DNA of 64,000 nucleotides, from the NCBI RefSeq assembly GCF_030056575.1, contig NZ_JASHHX010000009.1, forward strand, positions 1 through 64,000, given 5' to 3'. This DNA is from Rhodoblastus sp. 17X3 (GTDB taxonomy: Bacteria; Pseudomonadota; Alphaproteobacteria; Rhizobiales; Beijerinckiaceae). A program made the position numbers and the translations under genes. The notes under the pieces are model-generated. The model made no database searches and had not been told where the DNA came from. It worked only from the letters and a program-made list of their open reading frames with translations. This document shows positions 51,873 to 61,000 of the stretch, piece after piece (position 1 is the first letter of the stretch; every line of letters starts with the position of its first letter).

Positions 51873-52529
51873 TTAAGGAGGCGGCGGGGCGTCGCGAGGC
51901 GGCAGCGCTTCGGCGACCAGCCTTCGCGCAAGCGGGACGATCTCGTCGTCGAACCATGGATTGCGTTTCAACCAGGCATTGTTGCGCCAGGACGGATGGG
52001 GCAAGGCCAGCAGGCGCGGCTTGCGGCCGGAGGCTTCGGCGCTGGCGCGCACGATCTCGGCGAGCGAGGCGCCTTTGGGCAAGGGGCGTCCGAGCCGCGC
52101 GAAATGATAGTCCTGCGCGGCCCGTCCGATGGCGAGAATGATCTCGATCTGCGGCATGAGGTCGAACAGGCTTTTGTGCCAGCGGGCGCGGCATTCGCGG
52201 CGCGGCGGCAGGTCGCCGCCCTTCGCGTCATGCCCCGGAAAGCAGAAGCCCATCGCCGCGACGGCGACTCGGGTCGAATCGTAAAATTCCGCCCGGCCGA
52301 TTCCCATCCAGCCGCGCAGCCTTTCGCCGGAAGGGTCGTCGAAGGGCAGGCCGGAGCGATGGACGCGTACGCCGGGCGCCTGTCCCGCGATCAGCAGGCG
52401 CGCCGTGGACGAGACGCGCAGCACGGGGCGCGGCGGATGGGGGAGGGGCGGACCCTCCGGCGTTTCGCTGCAAATCCGGCAGTCGCGAATCTGCGCGACG
52501 AGCGCCGCCAGTTCCGCTTCCCGCGACAT
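51873..52529 (-). CDS. Uracil-DNA glycosylase superfamily protein
   Basis: 218 residues from ATG 52529. Family 4/5-type motif 1 (LLIAGQAPGVRVHRSGLPFDDPSGERLRGW) and motif 2 (ALPHPSWRNNAW, where most UDGs have HPSxxN). Cys pairs (CRIC near residue 18-21 and REC) could hold an iron-sulfur cluster. Which base it removes is not certain. It follows the glutathione transferase with a 2 bp gap, so is co-transcribed. Confidence 0.82.
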   Translation of the reverse strand: MSREAELAALVAQIRDCRICSETPEGPPLPHPPRPVLRVSSTARLLIAGQAPGVRVHRSGLPFDDPSGERLRGWMGIGRAEFYDSTRVAVAAMGFCFPGHDAKGGDLPPRRECRARWHKSLFDLMPQIEIILAIGRAAQDYHFARLGRPLPKGASLAEIVRASAEASGRKPRLLALPHPSWRNNAWLKRNPWFDDEIVPLARRLVAEALPPRDAPPPP

Positions 52530-52531
52530 TG

Positions 52532-53143
52532 TCACGCCCCGGCGCTGGGGCGCGCCGAGACGTCCGCGCGCCACCGCGCGAAATGAACGAGTTCGTCCGG
52601 GAATTTTATGCGCGCCGGCCTGGCGAAGTCCGCGGCGACGAGGGCCGTGATGTCGGCGATGCTGAAGGCGTTTCCGGCAAGGTAGCGGCGATTGGCCAGT
52701 TCGGAATCTAGGAAACGCGCAAAGGCGATCGCGCGCGGCCGGTTCAGTTCGACCAGCTGCGGAATCTGCGGCTTCTCCATTTCGATCATGGCGGGGTGGC
52801 TGTGGCGGAAAGCCAGGGCGATGGGGAAGAGGAAGTCCAGTTCGGCGCGGCGCTGCCACATCTCTACCCGCGCCCTTTCCAGCGCGTCGCGCCCGAACAG
52901 CGGTGGATCGGGCTGGATTTCCTCGAAATAGCGGCAGATCGCGACAGATTCGCAGATGATCTCGCCCGAATCCAGCGCCAGCGCGGGAATGCGCCGCAAG
53001 GGATTGATCGCCGCATAGGCCGGATCGTTCTGCTGCAATTGGGCCAGGTCCACATTTTCCGTGGGGACGACGACGCCCTTCTCGGCGAGAAAGATGCGGA
53101 CGCGGCGCGGATTGGGCGCCACAGGAGAATCATAGAGTTTCAT
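52532..53143 (-). CDS. Glutathione S-transferase family protein
   Basis: 203 residues from ATG 53143. N-terminal thioredoxin-like domain (MKLYDSPVAPNPRRVRIFLAEKGV; then RRIPALALDSGEIICESVAICRYFEE with the cis-Pro and the ES glutathione site), then the helical C-domain (SIADITALVAADFARP). Detoxication of electrophiles with glutathione. In operon with the UDG-like gene. gshA, which makes glutathione precursor, is at the window's right end. Confidence 0.92.
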   Translation of the reverse strand: MKLYDSPVAPNPRRVRIFLAEKGVVVPTENVDLAQLQQNDPAYAAINPLRRIPALALDSGEIICESVAICRYFEEIQPDPPLFGRDALERARVEMWQRRAELDFLFPIALAFRHSHPAMIEMEKPQIPQLVELNRPRAIAFARFLDSELANRRYLAGNAFSIADITALVAADFARPARIKFPDELVHFARWRADVSARPSAGA

Positions 53144-53310
53144 GCGCCGCCCGAGGTTTGAAATTCCGTGGGAGGATGCCGCCGCCGCGCAAAGCTTGTC
53201 AATCTTGCGCCGGATTGGCGCCAAGTTTAGCGAATAAGTCAGCCGGTCATTAAGCTTTTTCGGGCAGTTTGGCGCATTGGCGCTAGCGCAGGCTCTGACC
53301 TTTCACGGGA

Positions 53311-54855
53311 ATGTCCGAAGTCACCGCAGAAATGATCGCCCGAGGGCGCTTTGCAGACGGACGCTCCCCCGAGCGGCGCCGCATGGCTAATCATATGCGG
53401 GAGGCGCGCGAGCGGCTGACGTCGTCCGGCGCCGGCAACATCGTCTTCGATGTCGAGCTGCTTCGCCTCTATTGCAAGGGGCGCAAGGAAGCCATCGTGC
53501 CGCAGGCGCTGCTCAGCCTCGCCGTCGCCGCCATGACCTTGCTGTGGATGCCGCTGTCGCTGGTGGGCATATGGCTCGTCGGCGTGTTGAGCGTGCTTGG
53601 CCTCGGCTGGGCGCTGGCCGACCGTTTCCTGCGGCAGGGCGACGGCGCCCAGAAGGCGCGCAATTGGCAGGCGCGTTTCATCTGCGTGGAGGCGGCCAAT
53701 GGACTGGCCTGGTCCTCCTTCGCACTGCTGATGAGCGGCGTTTCGGACCCTTGGGCGACCACCTATGTCATGGTCGTATTCATGCTTGCCGCCGCGATCC
53801 ACACCGTGGTCACGGCCTTCCTGCCGGCAGCGGTTTATGCGGCGCTCGCGCCCAACGCGCTCGCCATCGTCCTTTACATGCGGCCGGCCAGCCTCTCAGG
53901 CCCCATCGCCCCGCTGACTCTGCTGGCCTGTGGCACCCTGTTCTATTTCGCCATCCTGTCGCGGCGCATCTATGCGAGCCAGCTCGACAGGCTGGCGATC
54001 CAGGGCGAGAAGGACGCGCTGATCGCGGAACTGGAGCAGGCGAAGTCCAATTCCGACGAGGCGCGGCGCCGCGCGGAGGAGGCGAGCCTCGCCAAATCGC
54101 GCTTCCTGGCCACAATGTCGCATGAATTGCGCACGCCGCTGAACGCCATCCTCGGCTTTTCCGAAGTGATGAAGAGCGAATTGTTCGGCCCCCACGCGGT
54201 CGACGCCTATCGCGATTATTCCAACGACATCCACAACAGCGGCCAGCATCTGCTGATGCTCATCAACGAAATCCTCGATCTCTCGCGCGTCGAGGCCGGG
54301 CGCTACGAGCTGAAGGAAGAGGCCGTCCTCATCGCCGGCGTGATCGAGGATTGCCGGCACCTTCTGACGCTGCGCGCACGGAAGCGCGGCGTGACGATGA
54401 GCGAGATCATCGAGCCGAACATGCCGCGTATCTGGGCCGACGAGCGCGCCGTGCGCCAGATCGCGCTTAATCTCCTGACCAACGCGATCAAATTCACGCC
54501 GCAGGGCGGCCAGGTCACGATCAAGGCCGGCTGGACCATGGCGGGCGGGCAATATTTCTCGGTCAAGGACACCGGCCCCGGCATTCCCGAAGAGGAAATC
54601 CCGATCATCATGTCCTCGTTCGGGCGCGGCTCGACGGCGCAGAAAAACGCCGACGAGGGCACCGGTCTCGGACTGCCGATCGTCAAGGGGCTGGTCGAGC
54701 TGCATGGCGGAACCTTCACCCTGCGTTCAAAATTGCGCGAGGGCACGGAAGTCATCGTCGTTTTCCCGCCGGAGCGCGTGATGTCGGCGCTGCCGCAGTT
54801 CAATCAAGGCTCCGAGCCGCCGGAAAGGCAGCGCGGCGCACGCGGAGCCGCGTGA
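53311..54855 (+). CDS. Sensor histidine kinase of the PleC/DivJ/PdhS type
   Basis: 514 residues. Cytoplasmic start (about 1-60), then several membrane segments (about 63-105 and 135-225), a coiled coil (about 230-265), the HisKA domain with H271 in FLATMSHELRTPLNAILGFSEVM, and the ATPase domain (NLLTNAIKFTP; DTGPGIP; GTGLGLPIVKGLVELHGG). The HisKA sequence (FGPH...YRDYSNDIHNSGQHLLMLINEILDLSRVEAG) is close to those of the cell-cycle kinases PleC and DivJ that act on DivK and through it on CtrA. Which of these it is cannot be told. No response regulator is adjacent. Confidence 0.88.
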   Translation: MSEVTAEMIARGRFADGRSPERRRMANHMREARERLTSSGAGNIVFDVELLRLYCKGRKEAIVPQALLSLAVAAMTLLWMPLSLVGIWLVGVLSVLGLGWALADRFLRQGDGAQKARNWQARFICVEAANGLAWSSFALLMSGVSDPWATTYVMVVFMLAAAIHTVVTAFLPAAVYAALAPNALAIVLYMRPASLSGPIAPLTLLACGTLFYFAILSRRIYASQLDRLAIQGEKDALIAELEQAKSNSDEARRRAEEASLAKSRFLATMSHELRTPLNAILGFSEVMKSELFGPHAVDAYRDYSNDIHNSGQHLLMLINEILDLSRVEAGRYELKEEAVLIAGVIEDCRHLLTLRARKRGVTMSEIIEPNMPRIWADERAVRQIALNLLTNAIKFTPQGGQVTIKAGWTMAGGQYFSVKDTGPGIPEEEIPIIMSSFGRGSTAQKNADEGTGLGLPIVKGLVELHGGTFTLRSKLREGTEVIVVFPPERVMSALPQFNQGSEPPERQRGARGAA

Positions 54856-55157
54856 GGGGAAGCGTCCAGTGGCGTCGGCCGCCTCCACGCCGGTTCCGAA
54901 TTCAGGCTGGCGACCTCGCCGCTCCATCTCAATGAGGTCTCGATCGATCAGGGCGGCAAGCTGCGTGTGCTGCGCTCGGGCGTGGATATCGAGGCTTACG
55001 CCGCCGAAGTCGCGCCGGAAGGCGGCCTTACACGCGCAGCACCGGAAGGAACGCGCTCTGCGGCGCCGGAAGCCACGCCGGCGAAGATGAAGGAACTCGG
55101 CAAGGCGGGTTGGGCCGCGACGGATCGCGGCCCTGCGCCCGAAGGCGCCGGCTCGGA
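54856..55157 (+). pseudogene. Possible coding remnant in frame with the histidine kinase
   Basis: The frame of the kinase stays open after its TGA (54853-54855) up to 55251: VGRLHAGSEFRLATSPLHLNE, then VSIDQGGKLRVLRSGVDIEA and an Ala/Pro/Glu-rich end, with codon use like real genes. The last part overlaps the HdeA-like gene on the other strand. A GTG at 54967 could start a short gene. No family recognised. It could be a decayed gene, a small gene, or chance in high-GC DNA. Confidence 0.35.
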
Positions 55158-55451
55158 TCAGTGCGCTTCTTTCATGAACGAGGCGAGGAATGGCTCGGTC
55201 TTGTGTTCCCTGCAATATTTGAAGATGACGTCCGTATTGCGCTTGGCGTAATTCGACTGGAACATATTGAGGTTCTTGGAGGCGCTGTAATAGCCGCCCG
55301 CCCAGGAGCCGATGAGGAGCTGCCGATCGGGATCGGCGTCCAGGAATTGCTGGCAGGTGATCTGGTCCATCTGAATCAGAACCTGCGCCGACGCGGGCCT
55401 GGCTGCAAAAGCCGCGAAAAGAGCGGCAGCGACGAGAAAATTGCGCTTCAT
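55158..55451 (-). CDS. HdeA/HdeB-like periplasmic protein, first
   Basis: 97 residues. Signal peptide (about 1-22, RPASA-Q). The mature part has the two Cys of the HdeA fold (DQITCQQFLD and FKYCREHKTEPFL), about 46 residues apart, and a helical pattern. HdeA/B are acid-activated chaperones in enterics; in Alphaproteobacteria the role of the relatives is less clear. Lies 25 bp after the second HdeA/B-like gene. Confidence 0.85.
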   Translation of the reverse strand: MKRNFLVAAALFAAFAARPASAQVLIQMDQITCQQFLDADPDRQLLIGSWAGGYYSASKNLNMFQSNYAKRNTDVIFKYCREHKTEPFLASFMKEAH

Positions 55452-55476
55452 TCGGTTTCTCCCAATCCCAAAAAGG

Positions 55477-55776
55477 TTATTTGGCTCCGCCGGTGGCGGC
55501 CTGCAGACCGCCCATCACCGAATCCTTCGGATTCGACGCGCACCATTTCTTTACGTTGGCGACATTGCGGGCGTAGGCGTCGAGATCGACCGTGGTATAG
55601 CCCTTCTTCTGGTTGAACCAGCCGCTCATCCAGGCGGAAAACACCTTTTCCATGCCCGGCGTCATCGCCAGGTAATCGGCGCACGTGATCGCGCCCATGT
55701 CGATCTCGACCTGCGCGCGTGTCATGGACGGCGCAAACATCGTCGCCAGCGCCAGAACGATTGCCGTTTTTTTCAT
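55477..55776 (-). CDS. HdeA/HdeB-like periplasmic protein, second
   Basis: 99 residues. Signal peptide (about 1-21, SMTRA-Q). GAITCADYLAMTPGMEKVFSAWMSGWFN and NVKKWCASNPKDSVM carry the conserved Cys pair. Similar in plan to its neighbour but only weakly alike in sequence, so an old duplication. Lies 102 bp after the DUF1254 gene. Confidence 0.85.
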   Translation of the reverse strand: MKKTAIVLALATMFAPSMTRAQVEIDMGAITCADYLAMTPGMEKVFSAWMSGWFNQKKGYTTVDLDAYARNVANVKKWCASNPKDSVMGGLQAATGGAK

Positions 55777-55878
55777 GTGTGTGCTCCTGATTCGAAAGTC
55801 ATTGTGAAAGTGTCGATGACGTGGAGCTCGCCCCGCATCCCGGCCCGACGCCGGAATGGGCGACCAGCTCGGCTCCGC

Positions 55879-57312
55879 CTAATTTGCGACCGTGACCGGC
55901 GGGATCGCCCAGCTGCCGTCGAGGATCGACGGGTCCGCCGGGTTCGGCCAATACAGGCGCAGCATGAGCTGGAACTTGCCTGCCGGAGCCGGCAGCCAGT
56001 TCGATTCCTTGTTCGCGCCCGGCGAGTCGTGCTGGATATAGAGATCGACCGTACCGTCAGGATTGGTCTTGAGGTTCTGTCGGGCGCTGATCGAATAGCG
56101 GTTGATCGGATTGGCGACGAAGAAATAATTCTCGTCATACATGGTCAGCGACCAGAAGCCCTTGGCCGGCGGCAGCTGGCCCTTGGGGAAATGCATGACA
56201 TATTTGTTGGCGCCGTCATATTTGCGCCCGATGATTCCGCCGCCTGATTTGGTCGACATGGGATAGACGGCGTCTTCCGGCCGGTTGGCGCCAAGGCCGA
56301 CCGCGGTGACGAGCGCGCGCTGGGCGTAATCCACGCCATAGACGCCCATGTTCGTGCTGTAGAGCCAGCCATTGACCCGCTTGAAATCGCCGCCAGTCAC
56401 GAAATGCAGCATGATCTTGTCGAAGGCGATTTTCGGCACGCGGTTCAGCACCGCCGGATCGGCGGCGGAGGGATCAAAATCCTTGCCGGGAACGACGCCG
56501 ACCTGCGCCAGCCTGGGCAGGACCGGGGCGTCGGCTTCCGCCGGCGGATTGGTTTTCAGCAATTCCGCCAGCAGCTTGAAATAATCGATGCCGCTCAGGT
56601 CGTTGACCTGATCGCGCACCGCCTTCTTCATGTCGATGGACGGGTCGGCCATGCCGGCGGGCGGGGTCCAGTCCTTGCCCCAGGCGCTCAGCGGGACGAT
56701 CTTGCACTGGTCCTGCAGGGCGTGGACGGCGGCGTAGTCCTCGGGCGTGCCGGTGCAATAGATTCGGCCGAGCAGCCAGACGATGGCGGTCGGCGATTTA
56801 TATTCGACGACGCCCGCGGGCAGCGTTCCCTTCCAGCCGGGCCCCGTGATGGCGTAGGTCTGCCCGCCGGTCCCGGTGGTGCGGGAACCGGGAACCTGGA
56901 ATACATTGGTCCAGCCGTCGAGCATCGGGAACAGGAAATAGCGGCCCTTCATGTCCGGAATGCTCAGGACCCACGGCTCCTCGCCGACATCCACCCAGCC
57001 GGTGGTATAGAGCGTGTCGGCATTGGGCGCGGTCACGTCGCGATAGCTGGCGTCGGGATAAGAGCGCATGCGCACGAACTGGCCCATCGGCGCGCGGGTC
57101 GCCTCCGCCGCCGCGACATTGGTCATGACGCGCCGGGTCATTTCCATCGTCACCAGCGGATAGCCGTAGATATAGGCCTCGACGCCGGCGCGAAAATCCT
57201 CGATGTCTCCGCTCAACTCGCTGAGCAGGCCTTCCGCATGGACTGAGGTGAGTGCCTGGCCGGCGCCGAGGGCGCCAAGCGAAATCACCATTGAACGTCG
57301 TGAAACCTTCAT
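55879..57312 (-). CDS. DUF1254/DUF1214 domain protein, exported
   Basis: 477 residues. N-terminal signal (SRRSMVISLGALGAGQALTSVHA; RR pair, so Sec or Tat). DUF1254 in the first half (YIYGYPLVTMEMTRRVMTN; PNADTLYTTGWVDVGEEPWVLSIPD; RYFLFPMLDGWTNVFQVPG) and DUF1214 near the end (FWSLTMYDENYFFVANPINRYSI; DLYIQHDSPG). The biochemical role of the family is not well known. Divergent from an AraC-type regulator. Confidence 0.9.
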   Translation of the reverse strand: MKVSRRSMVISLGALGAGQALTSVHAEGLLSELSGDIEDFRAGVEAYIYGYPLVTMEMTRRVMTNVAAAEATRAPMGQFVRMRSYPDASYRDVTAPNADTLYTTGWVDVGEEPWVLSIPDMKGRYFLFPMLDGWTNVFQVPGSRTTGTGGQTYAITGPGWKGTLPAGVVEYKSPTAIVWLLGRIYCTGTPEDYAAVHALQDQCKIVPLSAWGKDWTPPAGMADPSIDMKKAVRDQVNDLSGIDYFKLLAELLKTNPPAEADAPVLPRLAQVGVVPGKDFDPSAADPAVLNRVPKIAFDKIMLHFVTGGDFKRVNGWLYSTNMGVYGVDYAQRALVTAVGLGANRPEDAVYPMSTKSGGGIIGRKYDGANKYVMHFPKGQLPPAKGFWSLTMYDENYFFVANPINRYSISARQNLKTNPDGTVDLYIQHDSPGANKESNWLPAPAGKFQLMLRLYWPNPADPSILDGSWAIPPVTVAN

Positions 57313-57421
57313 GTTCGCTCCTTTGACCGCGCCGCCTTATTTTATTAGCGTAGCGCTTGAGCCGGACGTTACACTTATCCGCGAACAGGTGTTTCTCAGT
57401 TTCCGACAAGACGCATTGAAA

Positions 57422-58456
57422 ATGAAGCATTCTAACGACGCGCCCCTGCAACAGGCTCAGGCGCTCTGCGGAGCGCTGGACCAGCTCCGCGAGCTGGGCG
57501 TCGATCCGCGCGAGGCCTGCGCCGGACTGGCGTTCGGCGAGCAGGATTTGACGCCAGATGCAATGATTCCGTTCGGCGATGCCGTCGCATTTCTGGAAAA
57601 TTGCCAAAGATTGACGGGACTGGAGCAATTCGGGCTGCTCGCCGGCGCGCGCGGCGACCATCGTTCGTTCGGCGCAATTGGACAACTCATGGATGTCGCG
57701 CCGACGCTCGGTCACGCCATACGCGATTTTCTCGGCGTTCAGGTCGGCATATCGCTCGGCGCCACGACCTATTGTTACGCGCTCGGCGAATGCATCGCGC
57801 TTGGCTACGCCATTTTTGAGCGGCACCACCCCAGCGCAATTCAGGTTTACGGTCTGACCATGGCAGTCGGCGCAAACATGGTTCGTGCGCTGACAGGAGG
57901 CGATGTCAGTCCGCTCGAAATTCATTTCTGCCACAGGCCGCCGGCCGATCCCGGCGTTTATCGGCAGGTTCTGAAAACGAAAGTGCTTTTCGATCAGTAT
58001 CAATCCTGCCTGATCCTGAAGCGCGAAGATCTGGAGCGGCCCAATCCACGCGCCGATGCGCCGCGTCACGCTGCGCTTGGGGCGCAGCTAAGGGCGTCTT
58101 TCCTCGGCGCCGCCGCGACTCCGGGGGTCGTGCTCCGTCATTTGATCAAGCCGCTTGTCCTGCAGGGCGCGCCGTCGTTCAACGACGTCGCCAGGAATCT
58201 CGACATGCACCCCCGCAAGCTGAATCGGCGGCTCTTGGACGAAGGAACCTCGTTCATCGAAATTCGCGATGAAGCTCGTTTCCGGCTCGCCCAGGAGCTT
58301 CTCGCCCTCACCGACCTGCCGATCGGCGAGATCGCGTCCGCGCTGTCCTATTCAGGGCATGGCAGTTTCGTGCGCGCGTTCAAGAAGAGATCCGGCAAGA
58401 CGCCATCGCAGTGGCGTGAGGAATACGCCGTCGGCGCGCGCGGCGAAGACGCGTGA
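57422..58456 (+). CDS. AraC-family transcriptional regulator
   Basis: 344 residues from ATG 57422. An N-terminal effector domain of the arabinose-binding-like type (about 20-200) and a C-terminal double helix-turn-helix (SFNDVARNLDMHPRKLNRRLLDEGTSFIEIRDEARFRLAQELLALTDLPIGEIASALSYSGHGSFVRAFKKRSGKTPSQWR). Probably controls the divergent DUF1254-HdeA/B genes; the gap of 109 bp would hold its operators. Effector unknown. Confidence 0.9.
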   Translation: MKHSNDAPLQQAQALCGALDQLRELGVDPREACAGLAFGEQDLTPDAMIPFGDAVAFLENCQRLTGLEQFGLLAGARGDHRSFGAIGQLMDVAPTLGHAIRDFLGVQVGISLGATTYCYALGECIALGYAIFERHHPSAIQVYGLTMAVGANMVRALTGGDVSPLEIHFCHRPPADPGVYRQVLKTKVLFDQYQSCLILKREDLERPNPRADAPRHAALGAQLRASFLGAAATPGVVLRHLIKPLVLQGAPSFNDVARNLDMHPRKLNRRLLDEGTSFIEIRDEARFRLAQELLALTDLPIGEIASALSYSGHGSFVRAFKKRSGKTPSQWREEYAVGARGEDA

Positions 58457-58659
58457 AACATCTGCGCCAAAGGCCCCCTGTTTTGCTCTTTGCCGCCATT
58501 CCAGGATGAACGCTTATTGCCGCTTCGGGTCGACTTGGGACGATCGCCGAACATCCTGCGGATGACGGCTTCGAGCCGACTGCGGCCATCCGGCGGGGAG
58601 CGCCGGGGGGGGGAGATTGCGCCTACTTGCAGCTGGCCCCGAGATACGAGAGCCGCGCC

Positions 58660-59691
58660 TCACGCGCCCTTGTTGTCGACGCCGGCCGACGAGAATGTCG
58701 CCATGTCCTTGTGGCAAGCGACCGCCGCCTTGACCAGGCCGATGGCGAGCGCCGCGCCGGAGCCTTCGCCGAGCCTCATGCCGAGATCGAGCAGCGGCTT
58801 CTTGCCGAGCCGTTTCAGCACTTCCGCATGGGCGGCTTCCGCCGAGGCATGGCCGGCGAGGCAATGGTCAATGCTTGACGGGTCGAGCGCGTGCAGAACT
58901 GCCGCCGCCGCGCAGACCACATAGCCGTCGAGCAGCACCGGCGTGCGCTCCATGCGCGCCGCGAGAATGGCGCCGGCCATGGCCGCGACCTCGCGCCCGC
59001 CAAGGCGGCGCAACAGTTCGAACGGATCGTCGAGATGGTCGCGGTGCAAGGCGACCGCGCGCCGCACGGCGTTGGCCTTGCGCGCCAGGCCTTCGTCATT
59101 GACGCCCGTGCCGCGCCCGACCCAATCTTCCGCCTCGCCGCCATAGAGCGCGTAATAGATGGCCGCGGCGATGGTGGTGTTGCCAATGCCCATTTCGCCG
59201 AGCGCCAGCAGGTCGGCGCCGCCGGCGATCGCCTCCATGCCATAGGCGATGGTCGCGGCGCATTCGCGCGCCTCCATTGCCGGCGCCTCGGTGATGTCCT
59301 TGGTCGGCAGGTTGAGCGCGAGTTCGAACACTTTCAGCCCGGCGCCATTGACGGCGCAGATCTGATTCACGGCCGCGCCGCCCGCGGAGAAATTCTTCAG
59401 CATCTGCGCGGTGACGCTGGCCGGATAGGGCGAGACGCCCTGTGCGACGACGCCGTGATTGGCGGCGAACACCACCACGGTCGGCCGCTCGGCGGTCGGC
59501 TCGGCGCGGTCCTGCCAGGCGGCGAGCCACTCGACGATCTCCTCAAGCCGGCCGAGCGCGCCCGGCGGCTTGGTCAACTGCGCGTCGCGGGCGCGCACGG
59601 CGGCGACGGCTTCGGCGGAGGCGACGGGCATTTGCGCGAGCAGGGCGCGGAAGGCGTCGAAAGGATGTTCGGCGGAGGAGTTCGTCTGCAT
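58660..59691 (-). CDS. cobT: Nicotinate-nucleotide:dimethylbenzimidazole phosphoribosyltransferase
   Basis: 343 residues. Makes alpha-ribazole phosphate for the lower ligand of cobalamin. Landmarks: LTKPPGALGRLEEIVEWLAAWQ, VFAANHGVVAQGVSPYP, ALGEMGIGNTTIAAAI and GRGTGVNDEGLARK. No cobalamin riboswitch and no other cob genes are visible nearby. Lies behind ispH on the same strand, 137 bp apart with a terminator between. Confidence 0.94.
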   Translation of the reverse strand: MQTNSSAEHPFDAFRALLAQMPVASAEAVAAVRARDAQLTKPPGALGRLEEIVEWLAAWQDRAEPTAERPTVVVFAANHGVVAQGVSPYPASVTAQMLKNFSAGGAAVNQICAVNGAGLKVFELALNLPTKDITEAPAMEARECAATIAYGMEAIAGGADLLALGEMGIGNTTIAAAIYYALYGGEAEDWVGRGTGVNDEGLARKANAVRRAVALHRDHLDDPFELLRRLGGREVAAMAGAILAARMERTPVLLDGYVVCAAAAVLHALDPSSIDHCLAGHASAEAAHAEVLKRLGKKPLLDLGMRLGEGSGAALAIGLVKAAVACHKDMATFSSAGVDNKGA

Positions 59692-59760
59692 GGTCTTTCG
59701 CGGAGTCTTGCGCCGCGCCGGAGGCGCCGCGCGGTCATGAAGCGTTGTGCCGAAACGTAA

Positions 59761-59796
59761 AAGGGCGGCACGGTCGGTGACCCTTGCGCCGCCCTT
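59761..59796 (-). terminator. Terminator-like hairpin after ispH
   Basis: AAGGGCGGC (59761-59769) and GCCGCCCTT (59788-59796) pair; on the minus strand a short TTTT end (59758-59761) follows the stem. Lies about 33 bp after the ispH stop. Confidence 0.6.
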
Positions 59797-59828
59797 GAGA
59801 CATTCCGGCTGAACCGGCTTTGGGCCGG

Positions 59829-60800
59829 TCAGGCGACTTTTTCGCGCAGGGTGCGCGGCAGCGGGAAGGATACGTCTTCCGTGGCAGTGGTGATGGTGTC
59901 GATCACCAGCTCGAATTTTTCGCCGACGGCGTCGAGAATTTCCTCGACTAGCACTTCCGGCGCCGAGGCGCCGGCGGTGACGCCGAGCGAGGCGACCCCT
60001 TCCAGCTGGCTCCAGTCGATGTCGGTGGCGCGCAGGACGAGTTGGGCGCGGCGGCAGCCGTTGCGCTCGGCCACTTCCTTGAGGCGCTGCGAATTGGAGG
60101 AATTGGGCGAGCCGACCACGATGAAGGCGTCCACCTTGTGGGCGATTTCCTTGACCGCTTCCTGGCGGTTGGTGGTGGCGTAGCAGATGTCCTGCTTATG
60201 CGGCCCCGCGATCTGGGGATATTTTTCCTGCAGGGCGTTGACCACTTCCTGCATGTCGTCCACCGACAAAGTGGTCTGGGTGACATAGGCGATCGGTTCG
60301 TCGGCCGGGAAGGGCAGCGCGGCGACGTCTTCCGGACTTTCCACCAGCACCACCGCGCCTTCGGGCAGCTGGCCCATGGTGCCGATGACTTCCGTGTGGC
60401 CCTTGTGGCCGACCAGCACGACCTTGCGGCCGCGCCGATAATGGATCTCCGCCTCGCGATGGACCTTGGTCACCAGCGGGCAGGTGGCGTCGATCGCGAG
60501 CAGCTTCCGGCTTTCGGCCTCGACCGGCACGGCTTTCGGGACGCCATGGGCCGAAAACACGACGGGAGCGCCATTGTCCGGCACTTCGTCCAACTCTTCG
60601 ACGAAGATCGCGCCCTTGCGCTTGAGGCCCTCGACAACATAGCGGTTGTGGACGATCTCGTGGCGCACATAGACGGGCGCGCCGAATTTGCGCAGGGCGT
60701 GTTCGACAATGTCGATCGCGCGCACGACGCCGGCGCAGAAGCCGCGCGGCGCGCAAAGAAAGACGTTCAGACGGGGCTTCAGAGTGGGCGTGGCGCTCAT
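59829..60800 (-). CDS. ispH: 4-hydroxy-3-methylbut-2-enyl diphosphate reductase
   Basis: 323 residues. Last step of the MEP pathway to IPP/DMAPP; iron-sulfur enzyme. The three conserved Cys are visible: [30 protein letters not shown] and [14 protein letters not shown], with [19 protein letters not shown] in a 21-bp tandem repeat (60804-60845) gives its ribosome site. Confidence 0.96.
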   Translation of the reverse strand: MSATPTLKPRLNVFLCAPRGFCAGVVRAIDIVEHALRKFGAPVYVRHEIVHNRYVVEGLKRKGAIFVEELDEVPDNGAPVVFSAHGVPKAVPVEAESRKLLAIDATCPLVTKVHREAEIHYRRGRKVVLVGHKGHTEVIGTMGQLPEGAVVLVESPEDVAALPFPADEPIAYVTQTTLSVDDMQEVVNALQEKYPQIAGPHKQDICYATTNRQEAVKEIAHKVDAFIVVGSPNSSNSQRLKEVAERNGCRRAQLVLRATDIDWSQLEGVASLGVTAGASAPEVLVEEILDAVGEKFELVIDTITTATEDVSFPLPRTLREKVA

Positions 60801-60803
60801 CCG

Positions 60804-60845
60804 GGGACCTCTAGGGACAGGTCTGGGACCTCTAAGGACGGGTCT
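60804..60845. repeat. 21-bp tandem duplication before ispH
   Basis: 60804-60824 (gggacctctagggacaggtct) and 60825-60845 (gggacctctaaggacgggtct), with two differences. On the minus strand each carries an AGAGGTCCC; the nearer gives a ribosome site about 7 bp before the ispH ATG at 60800. Confidence 0.7.
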
Positions 60846-61000
60846 TGGCTGAAAAATCTTGTGGGCGCGGGGCGCGGCGATGTCAAGCGCGGGCCGGGGG
60901 CGAAACGGCTTCCCGCGCCGCGCTTTCGCCTCTATCCTTGCCTAAGGCATCGCCGGCGCGCGGCGAATCGCCGCCATGATCTGAACCTCCTGCGGGCCAC

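Noticed and set aside
58604-58616. Run of nine G in the gap after the AraC gene
   Set aside because: Single homopolymer in a gap without a gene; could be phase-variable only if in a promoter or gene, which is not evident.
58457-58659. Cobalamin riboswitch near cobT
   Set aside because: This gap is downstream of cobT; the upstream region (59692-59828) holds just the ispH terminator and is too short for a riboswitch.
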